Positions 39,835-51,699 of a stretch of DNA of 64,000 nt are shown in pieces. A program made the position numbers and the translations under genes. How positions within the stretch are numbered: the stretch's first letter is position 1; each line of letters starts with the position of its first letter. The DNA lies in NCBI GenBank assembly GCA_011009095.1, contig VTPC01000476.1, positions 62,001-126,000 of the forward strand, read 5' to 3'. This DNA comes from Ignelater luminosus (taxonomy: Eukaryota; Arthropoda; Insecta; Coleoptera; Elateridae). Below the pieces are notes generated by a model that did not search any database, had not been told where the DNA came from, and saw only the letters and a list, made by a program, of their open reading frames with translations.

Positions 39835-40899
39835 ATGTAAAAAAAATAAGTAACAGTTATTTATACTGAAAAAAAGGAATTCTATTATTCAAAGAACGAT
39901 TAGTATGATTATAAATGAAAACTTTACTAAGTAGAAGTTTTTTTTTGGAAATCATATTTGAGTGAAAATCAAAATATTGATGACAATACTGTAGAGGTGT
40001 ATTTTATTGGACAGTTTATGGAAAAATAAAATTTAATTAATTAAATATAAACAAAACAAAAATTACTTCAAGGATTTGCAAAAAGTAGTTACAAGGGCCT
40101 TCCCACTAGCTAACTGTCAGTCATCACCAACCACCAACACTCGAAATCATAATCTGTAGTGCAAGACATAAATTTATAAAAATTCGTATCAAATAACTTT
40201 CAACAATTTATAATTATTATGGATTCAAAAATTGTAAGAAGCAATAATTACATAAGACTATTATGGTAAAATTTCTACTATCAATTCCAAATTATATTAA
40301 TTAAAGTTAACTAGTTCCATTTAACAACAAAAAAAAATTAGGATAAGATACAAAAAAAATTACTCTGGACCAAAAACTGAAACAAGAATAAAAAAAACTT
40401 GGCCAGAAACTTCCCCACTGCTGAACTGTAACAACAATGATTACGGAAGCAACAAATTTCAATTCAAGTCCAGATTCTAGTTAAAACAATTTTAGGAATA
40501 AAAAGAAACTTTAAACAATAAAAAAATTTTGAAACATGACCAACCAACAAGGTAACAAAAATTTTAATAGTGTTCAATTACTTTAACTTGACAAGTGATT
40601 GGTATCAAAAATTATCCTTAAAATTTTGTTTTTGGTAATTAAATCTTTAAAATGTATTATTTCGAATACGGCGCTATTGAACATTGAAGTACATAACTCA
40701 GGAGAACTACCCAAATCGGAGAAGTTTAAATGAGATCCAAATCTGATTGCGATGTTGGAATAATCTCATCCCAGAACTTAAGCTGATGATTTCCAAGCTA
40801 GTTGACCAGTTGTAGGTGACCCAATTAATTAAAAGGAAACCATGCAGAAGATATGTTGCGAGGGCACTGTTGAGATCTTCACCCTTAATTAATCTAGAT
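39835..40899. other. No gene seen
   Basis: AT-rich sequence with A-rich runs. Two loosely similar phrases (CTTCCCACTAGCTAACTGT at 40101 and CTTCCCCACTGCTGAACTGT at 40410) hint at an old duplication. Confidence 0.4.
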
Positions 40900-41261
40900 C
40901 AGTGGTTCCCAAAGTGTGGGTCGCGACCCTCTGGGGTCGCGTTAAAGAATTGAGGGGGTCGCGAGAGAATAAAAGAAAAACGCCTTACTAGGACATTTAT
41001 TTCCAACATAAATAAAAGTAAAAACATATGAAACAAAAATAATGCCGTAACACTTAACTAACCTAAGTTTTATCATATATTCAGAAACATAAACGTGACT
41101 TGTGGAACATAAACGAAAACATTAACACTTTTAAACACCAAACAATTTTTTATTGTTATTGTTTTATTATGAATAAAGTACGACAAGAGGTGAAAGAGGA
41201 AGGTCGCGAACAAAATTCTTGCCTGGGGGGGGGCTTTGACATAAAAGTTTGTGAACCACTG
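40900..41261. mobile_element. Miniature hAT element, 362 bp
   Basis: Begins CAGTGGTTCCCAAAGTGTGG and ends GTTTGTGAACCACTG, the typical hAT end CAGTGGTTC. Flanked by an exact 8-bp target duplication ATCTAGAT at 40892-40899 and 41262-41269. Internal GGGTCGCGACCC is palindromic. No transposase gene inside. Confidence 0.95.
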
Positions 41262-42018
41262 ATCTAGATATGACTTCCAAACCGCTGTTACGGCGATCTA
41301 AAAGGTCGCTCCCAGAAGAAGCCCTATAGGTATAGGGCTTCGCACCACTAACACAACCGACCTGGAAACAATATGACAAGGGGATTCGCCGGAAATCAAG
41401 TCTGTCTCGTCAAGGGGAAATACGCGGATACGCCGCTACATCCTCAAAAAAGTGCACAACCAATCAGCCCCCCGATTGCAAGTAGGTTCCGCAGAAAATT
41501 TTAAACTCTCAATTTAAAGGAAAAGAAATCTCTATCAATGGCATCCAATTAAATCCAATTAGTAAAAGTAGGGAGAAATATTAACTACAATTTTTTTTCC
41601 GACTGGTCATACCTAACTTCATCCGCTAAAGAGCAAAAGGAAATAAAATGTCCCAATTCATCAAGAGTTTACAATTAAACTTAACTCTCCTTAGAAACAT
41701 CTACAATCAAATTCACTAAACAAATTCTAGAATTAACACCATTCACAGGAAGTAGCCTAGTAACAGCTGTTCAAATTCCCAAATTTAATTACAAAGAGAA
41801 GTTAGACTAACATGAGTTAGACTAGACGTTGGAAATAATTATACCCTGCGTCCCTCTTGCTATCTTACTAAAATTTCAAAGTTCGTCAACCCTAATTGAT
41901 TAAAAAAATAGAAGAGGGCTTCAAAAAATAATCAGCCTCTCAGTGTGAAGTCATAAGTATCAGACACATCTCCAAATGAGAGAAAGTTAAAAAAAAATAC
42001 GAGGACACCCCGAAAGCA

Positions 42019-42250
42019 TCAATCAACCAGCCACATGGAATGGTGGCTGAAAGTAACCATTACAAAATAAATGTTGCAGTTCTTGCTGCCTTTGTCTAAT
42101 AAATTCCATCCTTTGAGCCTTGAAGCTAAGAGTTCTGCTTGATTTTCTGACATATTCAGATTATGGACTAAATCATTCAAATTGAACTGGCTTATTTTAA
42201 GAGGTTCCTCGGACATGTCAACAAAGTCAGGGTCTGTTTTCCTGTTTTCT
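42019..42250 (-). pseudogene. Fragment of a dispersed insect repeat protein
   Basis: Minus-strand frame MSEEPLKISQFNLNDLVHNL, then ENQAELLASRLKGWNLLDKG. The pattern of NDLV..L..s...AELLASRLK..NLL is one I associate with a protein fragment scattered through insect genomes, probably transposon-borne. After LLDKG the frame loses the pattern. Family assignment is from memory and uncertain. Confidence 0.4.
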
Positions 42251-42399
42251 TGACCCTCGAAATCATCGGGACAAAGAATCCAGATTTATCCAAACTAATT
42301 CGTTATTGGGTGAATAAGAATTCATGATAGTATTGTAGTTTAAAGCGGTCCGAAAATTAGAAATTCAAAGAAATAGACATAAGGTACAGGATATGCTAA

Positions 42400-42972
42400 T
42401 TTGGGATAAAATTCAACAATTACAAAAAATGGTGGGTGATGGACAAATTCTAATGACATATTTGGATTCAGCAGGCAGAATTACATAAGAATTATTCCTG
42501 TAAAAAAATCTTTGTCTATCAGTGCCAATGATGATGTAGAGAAATCGGTTCTCGCCTGGGATTCTGCAACATCTGCAATAATCCGTATCATTGCTTTTGC
42601 AATTAAGCCAACAGAAACTTCCCTAAGTGAAGACTGAAGTTTCTATATGTGCCATATTATTCGTATGGACAGGTCTAAGGGCCGGTATTTCAATCTACTA
42701 ATAAGCTCCTAATAATAGTATATTATTCAATGAGCACATAATGTAGGCTATTATTCTAGAGGATGAAGTTTACACACGAGGCGAAGACGAGTGTGTAGAT
42801 CATCCCGAGTGAATAATGCCCATTATGTGCGAGTCGAATACGACCTTTTATCTACGATTCTAACACTTCTGAGGAAGATCTGGAGGTGGATTTCCCTGAA
42901 GGAGGCGATGTCCAAGTTCTTGAATATGTAGAAGTCAATGAAAGTAACCAATCTTCACAAAGAGAGTTTTAG
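42400..42972 (+). pseudogene. Coding-like debris of unknown origin
   Basis: Three neighbouring + strand frames look coding in composition: about 42394-42488 (MLIWDKIQQLQKMVGDGQ), 42491-42637 (SISANDDVEKSVLAWDSAT) and 42847-42972 (NTSEEDLEVDFPEGGDVQ). They are in different frames and separated by stops. The last one begins at an inverted repeat, TTATCTACGATTC at 42849, mirrored at 43163. I recognise no family; mobile-element debris is most likely. Confidence 0.3.
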
Positions 42973-43179
42973 ACCTGGAATACAAGGATCCTCTGAAGAC
43001 GATGTCCAAATTTTTTTTTAACAATAAATAGTTTGGGATTATAACAGTTTCTATTTTGTTTATATCTACAAATAGGCAACCAACAAAACACCGCCAGTGA
43101 ATAAAATCCATACAATTCACTAGTGTTTTATGACTATGGTTATGCGTATAACGACTATATTATTGAGGAATCGTAGATA

Positions 43180-44615
43180 AATAATATTTATGTACAGTTG
43201 TGAGATATATCTTATAAATCGCACTCATTGGGTTAACGTAATGTTTGAGATTACTGCGCTCGTGCGATAATATTTTCAAATTTGTTTACTGTTTACACTG
43301 TTGCTAAGTGCGTTGCTATCATTTTGAACAATGAGATTCAGCTGTTACTTTGAATTAATATTCACAAAATCTTGATCGAAAGTTGTTAGTCCATGATTGA
43401 GAGCAGCAAAAATGATTTCATTTGCAAAAAATTCAATGATTCTACATAAAATTTTGTACACAATTCGTGGGATACACTATTACCGCACTCACATGGTTAC
43501 GCAAAGCTCGGGCTAACGCCCTCGTTTACGCAATTTCCATTTTCGTGCTATAGTAATGTGTGTATCCCACTTATTGCGTAAATAACTATTATAAAATAAT
43601 ACATTCTTTCTGTATTTCAAACTTCTGATGAGACTTATTTGGTAAATAAGAAACTTTATTTGTCAAATATGTTATTATTATAATACGTTTTGCACTGCAG
43701 TTAATGGAAGAATAATAATTAATGAATTGCTTAGAATTTACGTCAAAACGAACCGTCATCACATCACTTTTAATATATAATATAATAATTTTACAAATTA
43801 TGCGTTGTAAATCTAGCAATTCTGCATTGTTTTATCAAGAAGGCCAAGGTAATATATTTTAACGTAAAATATTATCGTTTAAAAACATGAAAATACACCA
43901 AAGAAGCTTCTAGGTGAGTAGAACTTTAAAATAAATAATTGAATCTATTGAATGCATTATAAATCTTTAGTGGTAAGTGACAACTAATAAACTGATCTAC
44001 TGCAATCACCTTTTTATGTATTTCCTTGGAAAACATTGGAAATGGCAAATGACGTTTTATGACAAAATTACTTGTTTCAGTTGATACCAAGCGTGTGATG
44101 TCATCAGTATCTTGTCATGCTTTGGTTTCTAAACAAATAATCGTTCAGTGAGGTAAGTTACGATTTATTTATTATGATTACTTACTAACTTAACACTTTT
44201 GTGAGACTGTTCCTTTTTACCCAAGTTGTTAAAATGACCAATCATAAAAAGTTTTTTGGAAATTGTTACCATGGCGCAACATTACGTGCAACACTGTCAA
44301 GTTACGTAAAAGAATACTTATAAACAACATGGCAACATTGTATTATTGTGTAGTGTGATTCCTGCGACGGTTCCTGAGGCACAAACAAATGAAAAGCAGA
44401 AAGCAGTGCGCATGTTTTAGATGTTTTTTTTGGAGGTTTCAAAAGTTTCAGATGTGAACAAGATCAATTTTGCTTGAATTTCTATTAATTAGATTAGATT
44501 GCCAGGTACAGTGGCACTTTGATTTAGATATATCTAATAAAATAATTTTTAATATCTTATTATCTTAAATAATATTATCTTTTCTAGTTCTCTTTGTATT
44601 ATTTTAATTGACAAT
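43180..44615. other. Upstream of the coiled-coil gene
   Basis: No gene seen. 43490-43570 contains alternating GC-richer phrases (GCTCGGGCTAACGCCCTCG) like those at 47280-47680. A pyrimidine tract and TTTTCTAG at 44580-44586 could be the acceptor of a 5' untranslated exon for the next gene. Confidence 0.4.
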
Positions 44616-46720
44616 ATGCAAGCTGAAGATGCGGATACTAATACCAATATATCAAAATCTGTTGATTATGACAATATCTTGCAAAGCGATATACCTGTAG
44701 TAAAAACTATTCACCAAATGAGAGAGGCTAGAGTGAGTATCATAAAATAAGTTTTATTGTATATAATATATGGAGTGTTATTGTGTGATGATTTACAGGC
44801 GATAATGAAGAAAAACATTGATAATTACCAAAAGGTTCTTACTGAAGATCAGCAGTCTATGCTACAAAAGAAATCAGTTAAATGTAGTTTGGAAAAAGTA
44901 GTTATAGAATTACAAGGTAAACTTAATGAAGAGAATCATTATAGCAACGAAACAAAGTCTGAAATAGATAAGATGCGAGAGATGTCCAATCAAATTGGCA
45001 AACATTTGGTTCGAAATAATACTTTATTGCAAGAGTGCTTACAGAATAAGACAAATTTAGGAGAATCAATTGAGAAACAGAAGATATCTGTTGATGAGAA
45101 TTTAAAGAAGATGGTAGAAGTTTATGAGAATAAACTAACTAGAAAAACTGAAGTAATAAAAATAATTAATAATCAAAGGAAAGCATTTAAAGAGAATTTA
45201 AAAATACATGAAAACCAATGTTTAGAAATACTGCAAGAAATTAATTCTCACACTAATAAGCTTGAGGAGTTAAATAAACTATTTAAAGAACTACATCGAA
45301 ATAGTGAAGATTGTTGTACTACAGTGAACCTGTTAAAAAAACGTAATGAAGATCTGAAAAGTACACTGCAGGATAAGCAAAAATGCTTTAAAGAAATATT
45401 ACAAGTAATTGAGGAGAAACAAGACTCATTTGGAGAAAGCAATGAAAAAGTATGCAATGCATTAGATGAAAATAATTTAATGTAAGTATAGTACCTAATA
45501 GTAATTTTATTATATTCATTTATATAAGTGGTATAAAATTAATTTCTAGAATGCAAAAAATAGAAACAGAAATAAGGTCTGTGGAACGAGCTGTTGCACA
45601 TCAAAAAGTTTATAATAATGATTTGCAAGAAAAGATCTCTCAGAGCACTCTAATTGATTTAAACACAGATATTAAATTGTTAGAGACTAATAAAAATGAA
45701 CATAAAGTTAAGTACGAAGACAATGTTAAACAACTGAATGATGTGCATTCTCTAAAACTCACGAGAAAAGAAGGTATGGAAATAAAGAAAACTAAAGGAA
45801 TGTCATTTTTAAAGGATATTGAACAGGTAATTAGAATACAAATAAAAATGTTTATAAATTGGTTTAAATAAATATATTTACTAAGGATCTATCAAAATAT
45901 GGACAATTAGTCAGGGAATTAGAGCTAAAAACAGAGACAACACAAAGTGCACTAAATGAATTACGCCAAGGAACTGATAAACTTTTAAATGAGCGTTCAG
46001 CATGTGAACAGCAACTGTTGTCAGTACAATATGATATCAACAAAATTCTCTCAGAAATTAATGAATTACAACAAAACAACCAGCTGTATGAACATGAAAC
46101 AAAACAGTTAATAAATAATATATCTGATGAAATTGATGAAATTGCACTAAAAATTGATCGATGCAAAGAAGAAAAACAGTCCAAAAGAGCAGCGATTATA
46201 GAAAAAATTAATTTGATAAAAAGTAACTTTGATACTGACACTTCAAAAGAAACAGAAGAATTTGAAAATATCCAAAAACAGTTACATAATGACATACAAG
46301 AAATAGAGAAAAAATTAAGAGATACTCGTAATGCCCACTTACTTCAACAAGATGAATTAAAACAATTAAGTGAAGAATGTGATACAAAAAAAATGCAAAT
46401 TAAAAACCTAGAAAATCTTAAAAAGGTACTTTCTAATAATACCACGCCTACATTTGAACCTCCTGCTAGAACAGAGCAAGATTTTGTGTTACCTGTTTTA
46501 CCAAAACAGAAATCATTTGATGAATTGAGCAGTAGTAGCACTGAAAGTGCTGTGTTCTTGTTTCGACAAATCAAGGAAGAAAGAAAACGACGACAAGCGG
46601 TAATCAAAGACTTCCGAGTATTTTTGGTTGTGACGTATTAAGTACATAATCTTTATTTTTTAGTCACGAAGACAAGTAAAGAAAGTTAGAAGATCTCAAA
46701 CCGAGTCTTCAAGTAAATAG
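44616..46720 (+). CDS. 615-aa coiled-coil protein, function unknown
   Basis: Five exons with perfect phase: 44616-44732, 44799-45481, 45550-45826, 45886-46599 and 46664-46720. The ATG starts MQAEDADTNTNISKSVDYD and is the first one in frame. From about residue 45 to about 525 the protein is almost continuous charged heptad sequence (Lys, Glu, Asn, Gln with spaced Leu/Ile), with no Pro to break it, so a long rod or dimer is expected. A short Pro/Ser segment (FEPPARTEQDF, KSFDELSSSSTES, about 540-575) leads into a basic tail (RQIKEERKRRQASRRQVKKV, ending SQTESSSK). Kinetochore, synaptonemal-complex, centrosome or ciliary rod proteins all have this look. No motif picks one out, and I do not name it. 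AATAAA at 46846 would end the transcript. Confidence 0.88.
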
Positions 46721-46845
46721 CCATTTTTATAGAAATACTGATGTTATTGTAAAATACTTTTAAGGATAATTAGATTTATTAGTTAATTTAAGTTTACAAA
46801 GCAATTATCTTTAATCTCATAATTGAAAGTTTAGTTTAGTTAAGT

Positions 46846-46851
46846 TAATAA
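46846..46851 (+). terminator. Polyadenylation signal of the coiled-coil gene
   Basis: AATAAA 126 bases after the stop codon at 46720. Confidence 0.6.
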
Positions 46852-48995
46852 ATCAATATTTTACAGATACTATTATTGTGTTCTGTCTTCATATCTTAAT
46901 TAACATATGATTACTGTAAATTCCATTTTTTTTAGTAAATTAATTTTTTTGGTCACTTTATTTCTGTCAGTTACTACCTACTCTTTCAAAGAATTGTGTT
47001 TGCTTGGAAACCTGCATTGATGTAATCTTGAATCTGGTTTATGCAGCAGTTTTTTATTTATGTAATTTAATAATTCAAAGAAATCTTGTGGCGTCATTAT
47101 TTCACTATATAAAATATAACATCTTATTTCTTTGCGGCATATCGTTCCATTTAAGAAAGAAGATACACAGTGTAAAGCGATGGGGTATACAAGAGGGAAA
47201 ATCTTTTTAATATTGATTTATGAATAGTTATTTATGCAACAAGTGAATAAAGTGTATCATTTTTTAACAAGAAGGAAAGTTTGCCGCACGAGCTGAAGGC
47301 GAGTGCGCAAATCCGCCGAGAGAAAAAAAAGTAACTTTACTCACAAATTGCATACAAAACTTTTTTCACGTTCGTAATAAAAATCAAGAACTGCCTACTT
47401 CAAAAACACTTTTATGTCATACGTCAAAGAACAAAGCTAATTAATAAATAACAATGAAAAAGAAGTTTTTTCACAGCCGCCCAAAATTACGCCACATAAA
47501 TGTCACCAACCACCGTAAAATTCACTAGATTTAAAATTTTATTTTTTAATTTAGAAAATGGTATAAAGCGGCAAAATAAAAAATATAGTATAAAACACTC
47601 GTTGCAGAAGGTGCTTCAAGCACTCATTTGTTCCTCAACTCGCCGCTATGCTTGAATAGATGCCTTCTGCAACTTGTATATTAATATACTATCCGTTATA
47701 AACAAAAATTAAAGAAAAAAGTACTCTCACAGAATTGTTTCTTGGGTTGTCTTTGATAGGTCAAAATTTCAAACAAGCCTATCTTTCAGTCGTTCTCTCA
47801 CTACATCGATTGGTCGTAATCGGTCGTCTTAGGTTGACTTAAGTCAGCCCATCATTTTAAACGTGTTTGAGATTTGACTCATCTTGACCTAAGAAGATAG
47901 TAGAATAAATGTAGTGCGCATCAGAAAAAAATAAGATTTTTAAAAACAGCTGTCGTTTGTATGCCCTATTCTAAACTATGGTTGCAGTTTGTGTATTAGT
48001 AATTGGAAGCAGGTTGATGACATACGAAAATAACCTTCGAATTTTTTTGATCATTTAAAAACTGAGGGAATAAAGTATGAAATTCTCCTAAGTTTGTTCT
48101 TTTTAAAAAGATTGGTCTAACCCATACAGATCTTTTGTTTATTCGAAATCTCTTATACATATATTAGGAACGTTTCAACAGCGTATAGTTGAAGTAGACC
48201 AACTCTTTGAAAATCCTTTGTTTTCAAACGCCGACCGATGACCTTGAAATAACAGTAGGAGGGTAGTACCGATATTTCGAACAGATGTCGCTACGCTAAT
48301 GTCAGTGGCGTGTATAGATTCATTTATGGACATTATGAATTACTAGAAAGGCTACCATTGCATTTTCTGTTATTAAATTGTATTAAATTAAAGAGGATGT
48401 AAATCATGCACAAATATCCAAAGAAATCAAATTTATCACAATACATTTTAGATACATTATTGTTCTCGTACACAAATATCTATCTTCAATGGTTACATTT
48501 AAATAAATCAATAAATTGGTTGTTTTCATATTATTTTGCTACGTATGTTTTTTATTTATACATGTATTATGTACAACTTTTGTTTTTTTATCAACATTTA
48601 CATTAATATTATTTCTCTTGTTTTACAAAATTTAAATAAAATAAGACAAAATTACATGCAATATGATACAAACTGCTAACTATAATAGTTAACTTATTAT
48701 ACAGGTTGAAAATACTAGGAATGATTTATGCTGAATTTCAATTTGTATTTTTATACCCATTGACATAATTAACTTGTTATGATTTGAAATGGCTTACTTT
48801 CCCACAAAACACATTATATGTGAATTTCTGATTCTTTGTTAGAGCCGTTGAAACTAATTTAGATTCTGTTTTGTCTTGACAGATCTGTTCTCTGTGGAAG
48901 TTCAATTTAAAAATCAAAATCATATAAATAGTGCTATTGTTGAAAATATTCTTTAGAAAACAAAATTAAATAAAAAAGTTTGACATTGATAATTC
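46852..48995. other. No gene seen
   Basis: AT-rich. At 47280-47350 and 47590-47690 are GC-richer phrases (GCACGAGCTGAAGGCGAGTGCGC; TGCAGAAGGTGCTTCAAGCA and GATGCCTTCTGCAACTTG) that partly pair with each other and look like pieces of inserted elements. Open frames at 47004-47210 and 48406-48606 have random composition. Confidence 0.4.
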
Positions 48996-49293
48996 TTAGA
49001 TGTTGAGAAAGCATACGATTCAATTAGTTATGAACACCTAAAGAACATTATTACATCATCTGCCATTCCTTTAAAACTGCAAAATCTAATTATTAATCTG
49101 CATACAAATAAAACTAAATCATTACAGATAAATATTTTTATTTAATCAGAACCTGATGTAAGCAACAAACATGGATTTGATCTGTTTAATGATTCAGACA
49201 TTTGCCCTGTCTCAATTATTGATTTTGCTGATACTGTAATCGTTGCAAAAAATACTGATGCTGCTAAAAAACTATCTACCCTATGTACATAGT
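48996..49293 (+). pseudogene. LINE reverse-transcriptase fragment
   Basis: Reads LDVEKAYDSISYEHLKNII, then PLKLQNLIINLHTNK, a stop, then VSIIDFADTVIVAKNTDAAK. The first block is the LDvekAYD motif, and FADT is a mutated F/YADD catalytic box of non-LTR reverse transcriptases. The interval between the boxes is far shorter than in an intact enzyme, so there is an internal deletion. Dead copy. Confidence 0.75.
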
Positions 49294-49955
49294 AAAGTAA
49301 ATCACCTTAAATTAATTCAGAGTACATATAATAATAGAAATCTATAACACTTTGGACTTAAGAAATACACTTTTAAACAAAAATGTTTAAATTCAATGCA
49401 ATATCTTCTGCCCTGCCTTTTCTTTTTCAAAAAAAACTAGTTGTTGGTATATAAAAACTGCAACATGTCTTGGAAAGCGAGGCTCGATAAATAGCTTGAA
49501 ATCTACAACTGTTAAGTTTATCTTGCAGTGGTTGATTAACAATCTGCAGCTGTTTCCTCAATGACTGAACTTGTTGTTGTAACAAACTAATCTTAAGCCG
49601 CAATGCTTTTTTTCTCAGTGTCCTCTCACTCAATGACTTTAAGGTTTGGATACGATCAAGAGGTTCTGTTGTAGGTAATACTTGTATATGCACATCAGAA
49701 TCTGTTAAACATGAAATTTGTAAGAAAACATTAACAGAGTCAATACAAGCAAACATTATAATCTTACTTCAAACAACACCTGTTTGTTTATTAAATTTAG
49801 AAATAAATTTTAAACTTGTTTCATTTAAATTATATCATTTGAAATATCGTTTATCTCTATAATAAAACAGAAAATTAAAGTATTAAAAAATTCTTAAATT
49901 GTGATACTACAATATCCTTCTTGCAATTTAATGAATTTTAGTAATGATATAAATA

Positions 49956-51261
49956 AAGGGTTTTCCAATAAGAGGTGTTATTTTGATATTCAAAGAAAAG
50001 TGCCATTTTTTAATATAAATGATCGGATGTTTATTTCATTATAAAGAGGAAGGTATGCCGTTAATAGTGGAAAATAACATCAGGCAAATGACCACCACGA
50101 CCACGCTTACAGGACAATATCCTTTTCATGAAATTTTCCATAACCAAATCGCAAAGTGGCTGCCCTATGTCCTCGATAGCCTCACGAATTCCATCTTTGA
50201 GGTCTTGAATCGACGCTGGGCTGTTGGCGTAGACCTTCTCTTTCACGTGGCCCCAAAGAAAGAAGTCGCAAGGTGTTAAATCACAAGATCTCGGTGGCCA
50301 ATTGTGATCACCTCTTCGAGAGATAACACGGTCCGGAAACTTTTTCCGTAAAAGATCAATGGTTTCGTTGCTTGTGTGGCACGTAGCGCCGTCTTGTTGA
50401 AAGTAAACGTTGTCCAGATCAATACCATCCAATTCCGGCCATAAAAAATCGTTAATCGTCTCTCGATAGCGCAATCCAGTCACCGTAACTGTTGCTCCAG
50501 CCTCATTTTCGAAAAAGTAATGTCCAATGACTCCGCCGGACCATAAACCGCACCAAACAGTCACACGTTGAGGATAGAGAGACTTTTCAACAATAACTCT
50601 TGGATTTTCTGAGCCCCAGATCCGACAATTTTGCTTGTTGACGAAGCCACCGAGGTGGAAATGGGCCTCATCACTCAAGATGATTTTTCGATGGAATTCT
50701 GGATCATTTTCATGCATTTCAACGACCCAATCAGCAAAGACACGACGTTGTTGATGATCGGCCGGCTTGAGTTCTTGTGTTAACTGGACTTTATAAGCCT
50801 TAAGACCCAAATCTTTATGCAAAATACGGTGTAATGACGTTTGTGGAATGGCTAATTCCAAAGAACGACGAGGAATGGACAAACCTGGGTTTTCTTTAAC
50901 ACTTTCGGCTACAACAGCAATATTCTCGGCTGTTCTTGAGCGACGTGCACGGGTTTTATTCTTCACATCACTAACTTGTCTCAAGAGCTCGAATTTTTTC
51001 ACCAATTTCTGTATTGCGGTCCGACAAGATGCTTCACGGTGACCCAAAAATGTTCGAGTTTTACGAACCGTCTCTGCCAAATTTTCACCATTTTTATAGT
51101 GAATTTTAATAATTTCAATGCGTTGTTGAAGCGTGTATCGTTCCATATTTATTAATGGCGTAGTTTCTACTTGTCAAATGTCAAAAAAATGATAGCTTCA
51201 AAAGTGACATCTACCGAAATAGCGGGCTATTCAAAATAACACCTCTTATTGGAAAACCCTT
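49956..51261 (-). mobile_element. Full-length mariner-type transposon, apparently intact
   Basis: Perfect 31-bp terminal inverted repeats start AAGGGTTTTCCAATAAGAGG and are flanked by TA at 49954-49955 and 51262-51263. The element is 1,306 bp and has one gene on the minus strand. It lies in the intron between exons 2 and 3 of the THAP gene, same orientation. Perfect ends and an open gene imply a recent insertion, unlike every other transposon in the window. Confidence 0.95.
50061..51146 (-). CDS. Mariner-type transposase, 361 aa, uninterrupted
   Basis: Cuts and joins its own element at TA sites. The N-terminal paired helix-turn-helix region is residues 1-115 (MERYTLQQRIEIIKIHYKNG at the start; PRRSLELAIPQTSLHRIL for the second). 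Catalytic motifs are ILSDEAHFHLGG (D159), FQQDGATCH (D252) and PPRSCDLTPCDFFLWG. D252 to D289 (CDL) leaves 36 residues between; to D294 (CDF) it leaves 41. The linker-like WPPRSCDL and FLWGHVKEKVY are typical of insect mariner relatives. No stop or frameshift breaks it. The upstream shadow frames at 50019-50279 and 50848-51042 on the + strand are not genes. Confidence 0.95.
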   Translation of the reverse strand: MERYTLQQRIEIIKIHYKNGENLAETVRKTRTFLGHREASCRTAIQKLVKKFELLRQVSDVKNKTRARRSRTAENIAVVAESVKENPGLSIPRRSLELAIPQTSLHRILHKDLGLKAYKVQLTQELKPADHQQRRVFADWVVEMHENDPEFHRKIILSDEAHFHLGGFVNKQNCRIWGSENPRVIVEKSLYPQRVTVWCGLWSGGVIGHYFFENEAGATVTVTGLRYRETINDFLWPELDGIDLDNVYFQQDGATCHTSNETIDLLRKKFPDRVISRRGDHNWPPRSCDLTPCDFFLWGHVKEKVYANSPASIQDLKDGIREAIEDIGQPLCDLVMENFMKRILSCKRGRGGHLPDVIFHY

Positions 51262-51699
51262 TATATATTTGTGATTATTTCAAAAGTATAAATAATGAAT
51301 TACTTAACAGTCTTCGTTAGATGAGTCGAATTAGTAAATACTACTACAATGTTCTGCTGCTTGCTGGGTTATTATTGTTGGTATCGCATTTGCAGCAAGA
51401 CATTTCTTATTTCTGCCTTTAATGAGATTGTCTTCAAAATGTGCTGAGCAGACCTTATAAAGTTTGCACCAACACATCTAAGTTATTTTGGTACACGTGC
51501 CCATTCTTCACATCTACAATATTTATTATATCAATACATCATTATAATTAATCGGAAGTAACAAAACTTTTGTTCCTTACCTTCGTTTATTCTTGGGAAA
51601 TTAAAAAAATGTACATTAAACGTTTCGTTATTTGCACGGCACCCTGTCACCATACAAATGCTCCTCAAAGATATTTTGTAAAAATTCACCAGCGTTAAA

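Larger units (their letters stand above)
49427..51672 (-). pseudogene. THAP-domain gene, apparently frameshifted
   Basis: Minus strand. Exon 1 (51581 to at least 51653, probably extending to about 51672) gives CMVTGCRANNETFNVHFFN, then FPRINE: the first half of a THAP zinc finger (C-x4-C, FP). Exon 2 (about 51330-51510) has EWARVPK in one frame, then a stop. One base out of register it continues CWCKLYKVCSAHFEDNLIKG, then KCLAANAIPTI, the C-x2-H and AVPT end of the domain. One base missing near 51485 would account for this. Exon 3 (49427-49701) starts SDVHIQVLPTTEP and has a Leu/Arg coiled coil (LKISLLQQQVQSLRKQLQIV), usual for THAP proteins. Either a pseudogene or a sequence error. Confidence 0.6.

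Noticed and set aside
45864..46607. Ser/Cys-rich minus-strand open frames
   Set aside because: Antisense shadows of the coiled-coil gene, whose + strand exons are phase-consistent.
47280..47690. Possible complex inverted-repeat element with GC-rich phrases
   Set aside because: Some pairing is visible, but I could not find consistent ends or a target duplication, so no boundaries are claimed.
50019..51042. + strand open frames within the mariner element
   Set aside because: Antisense shadows of the intact transposase.
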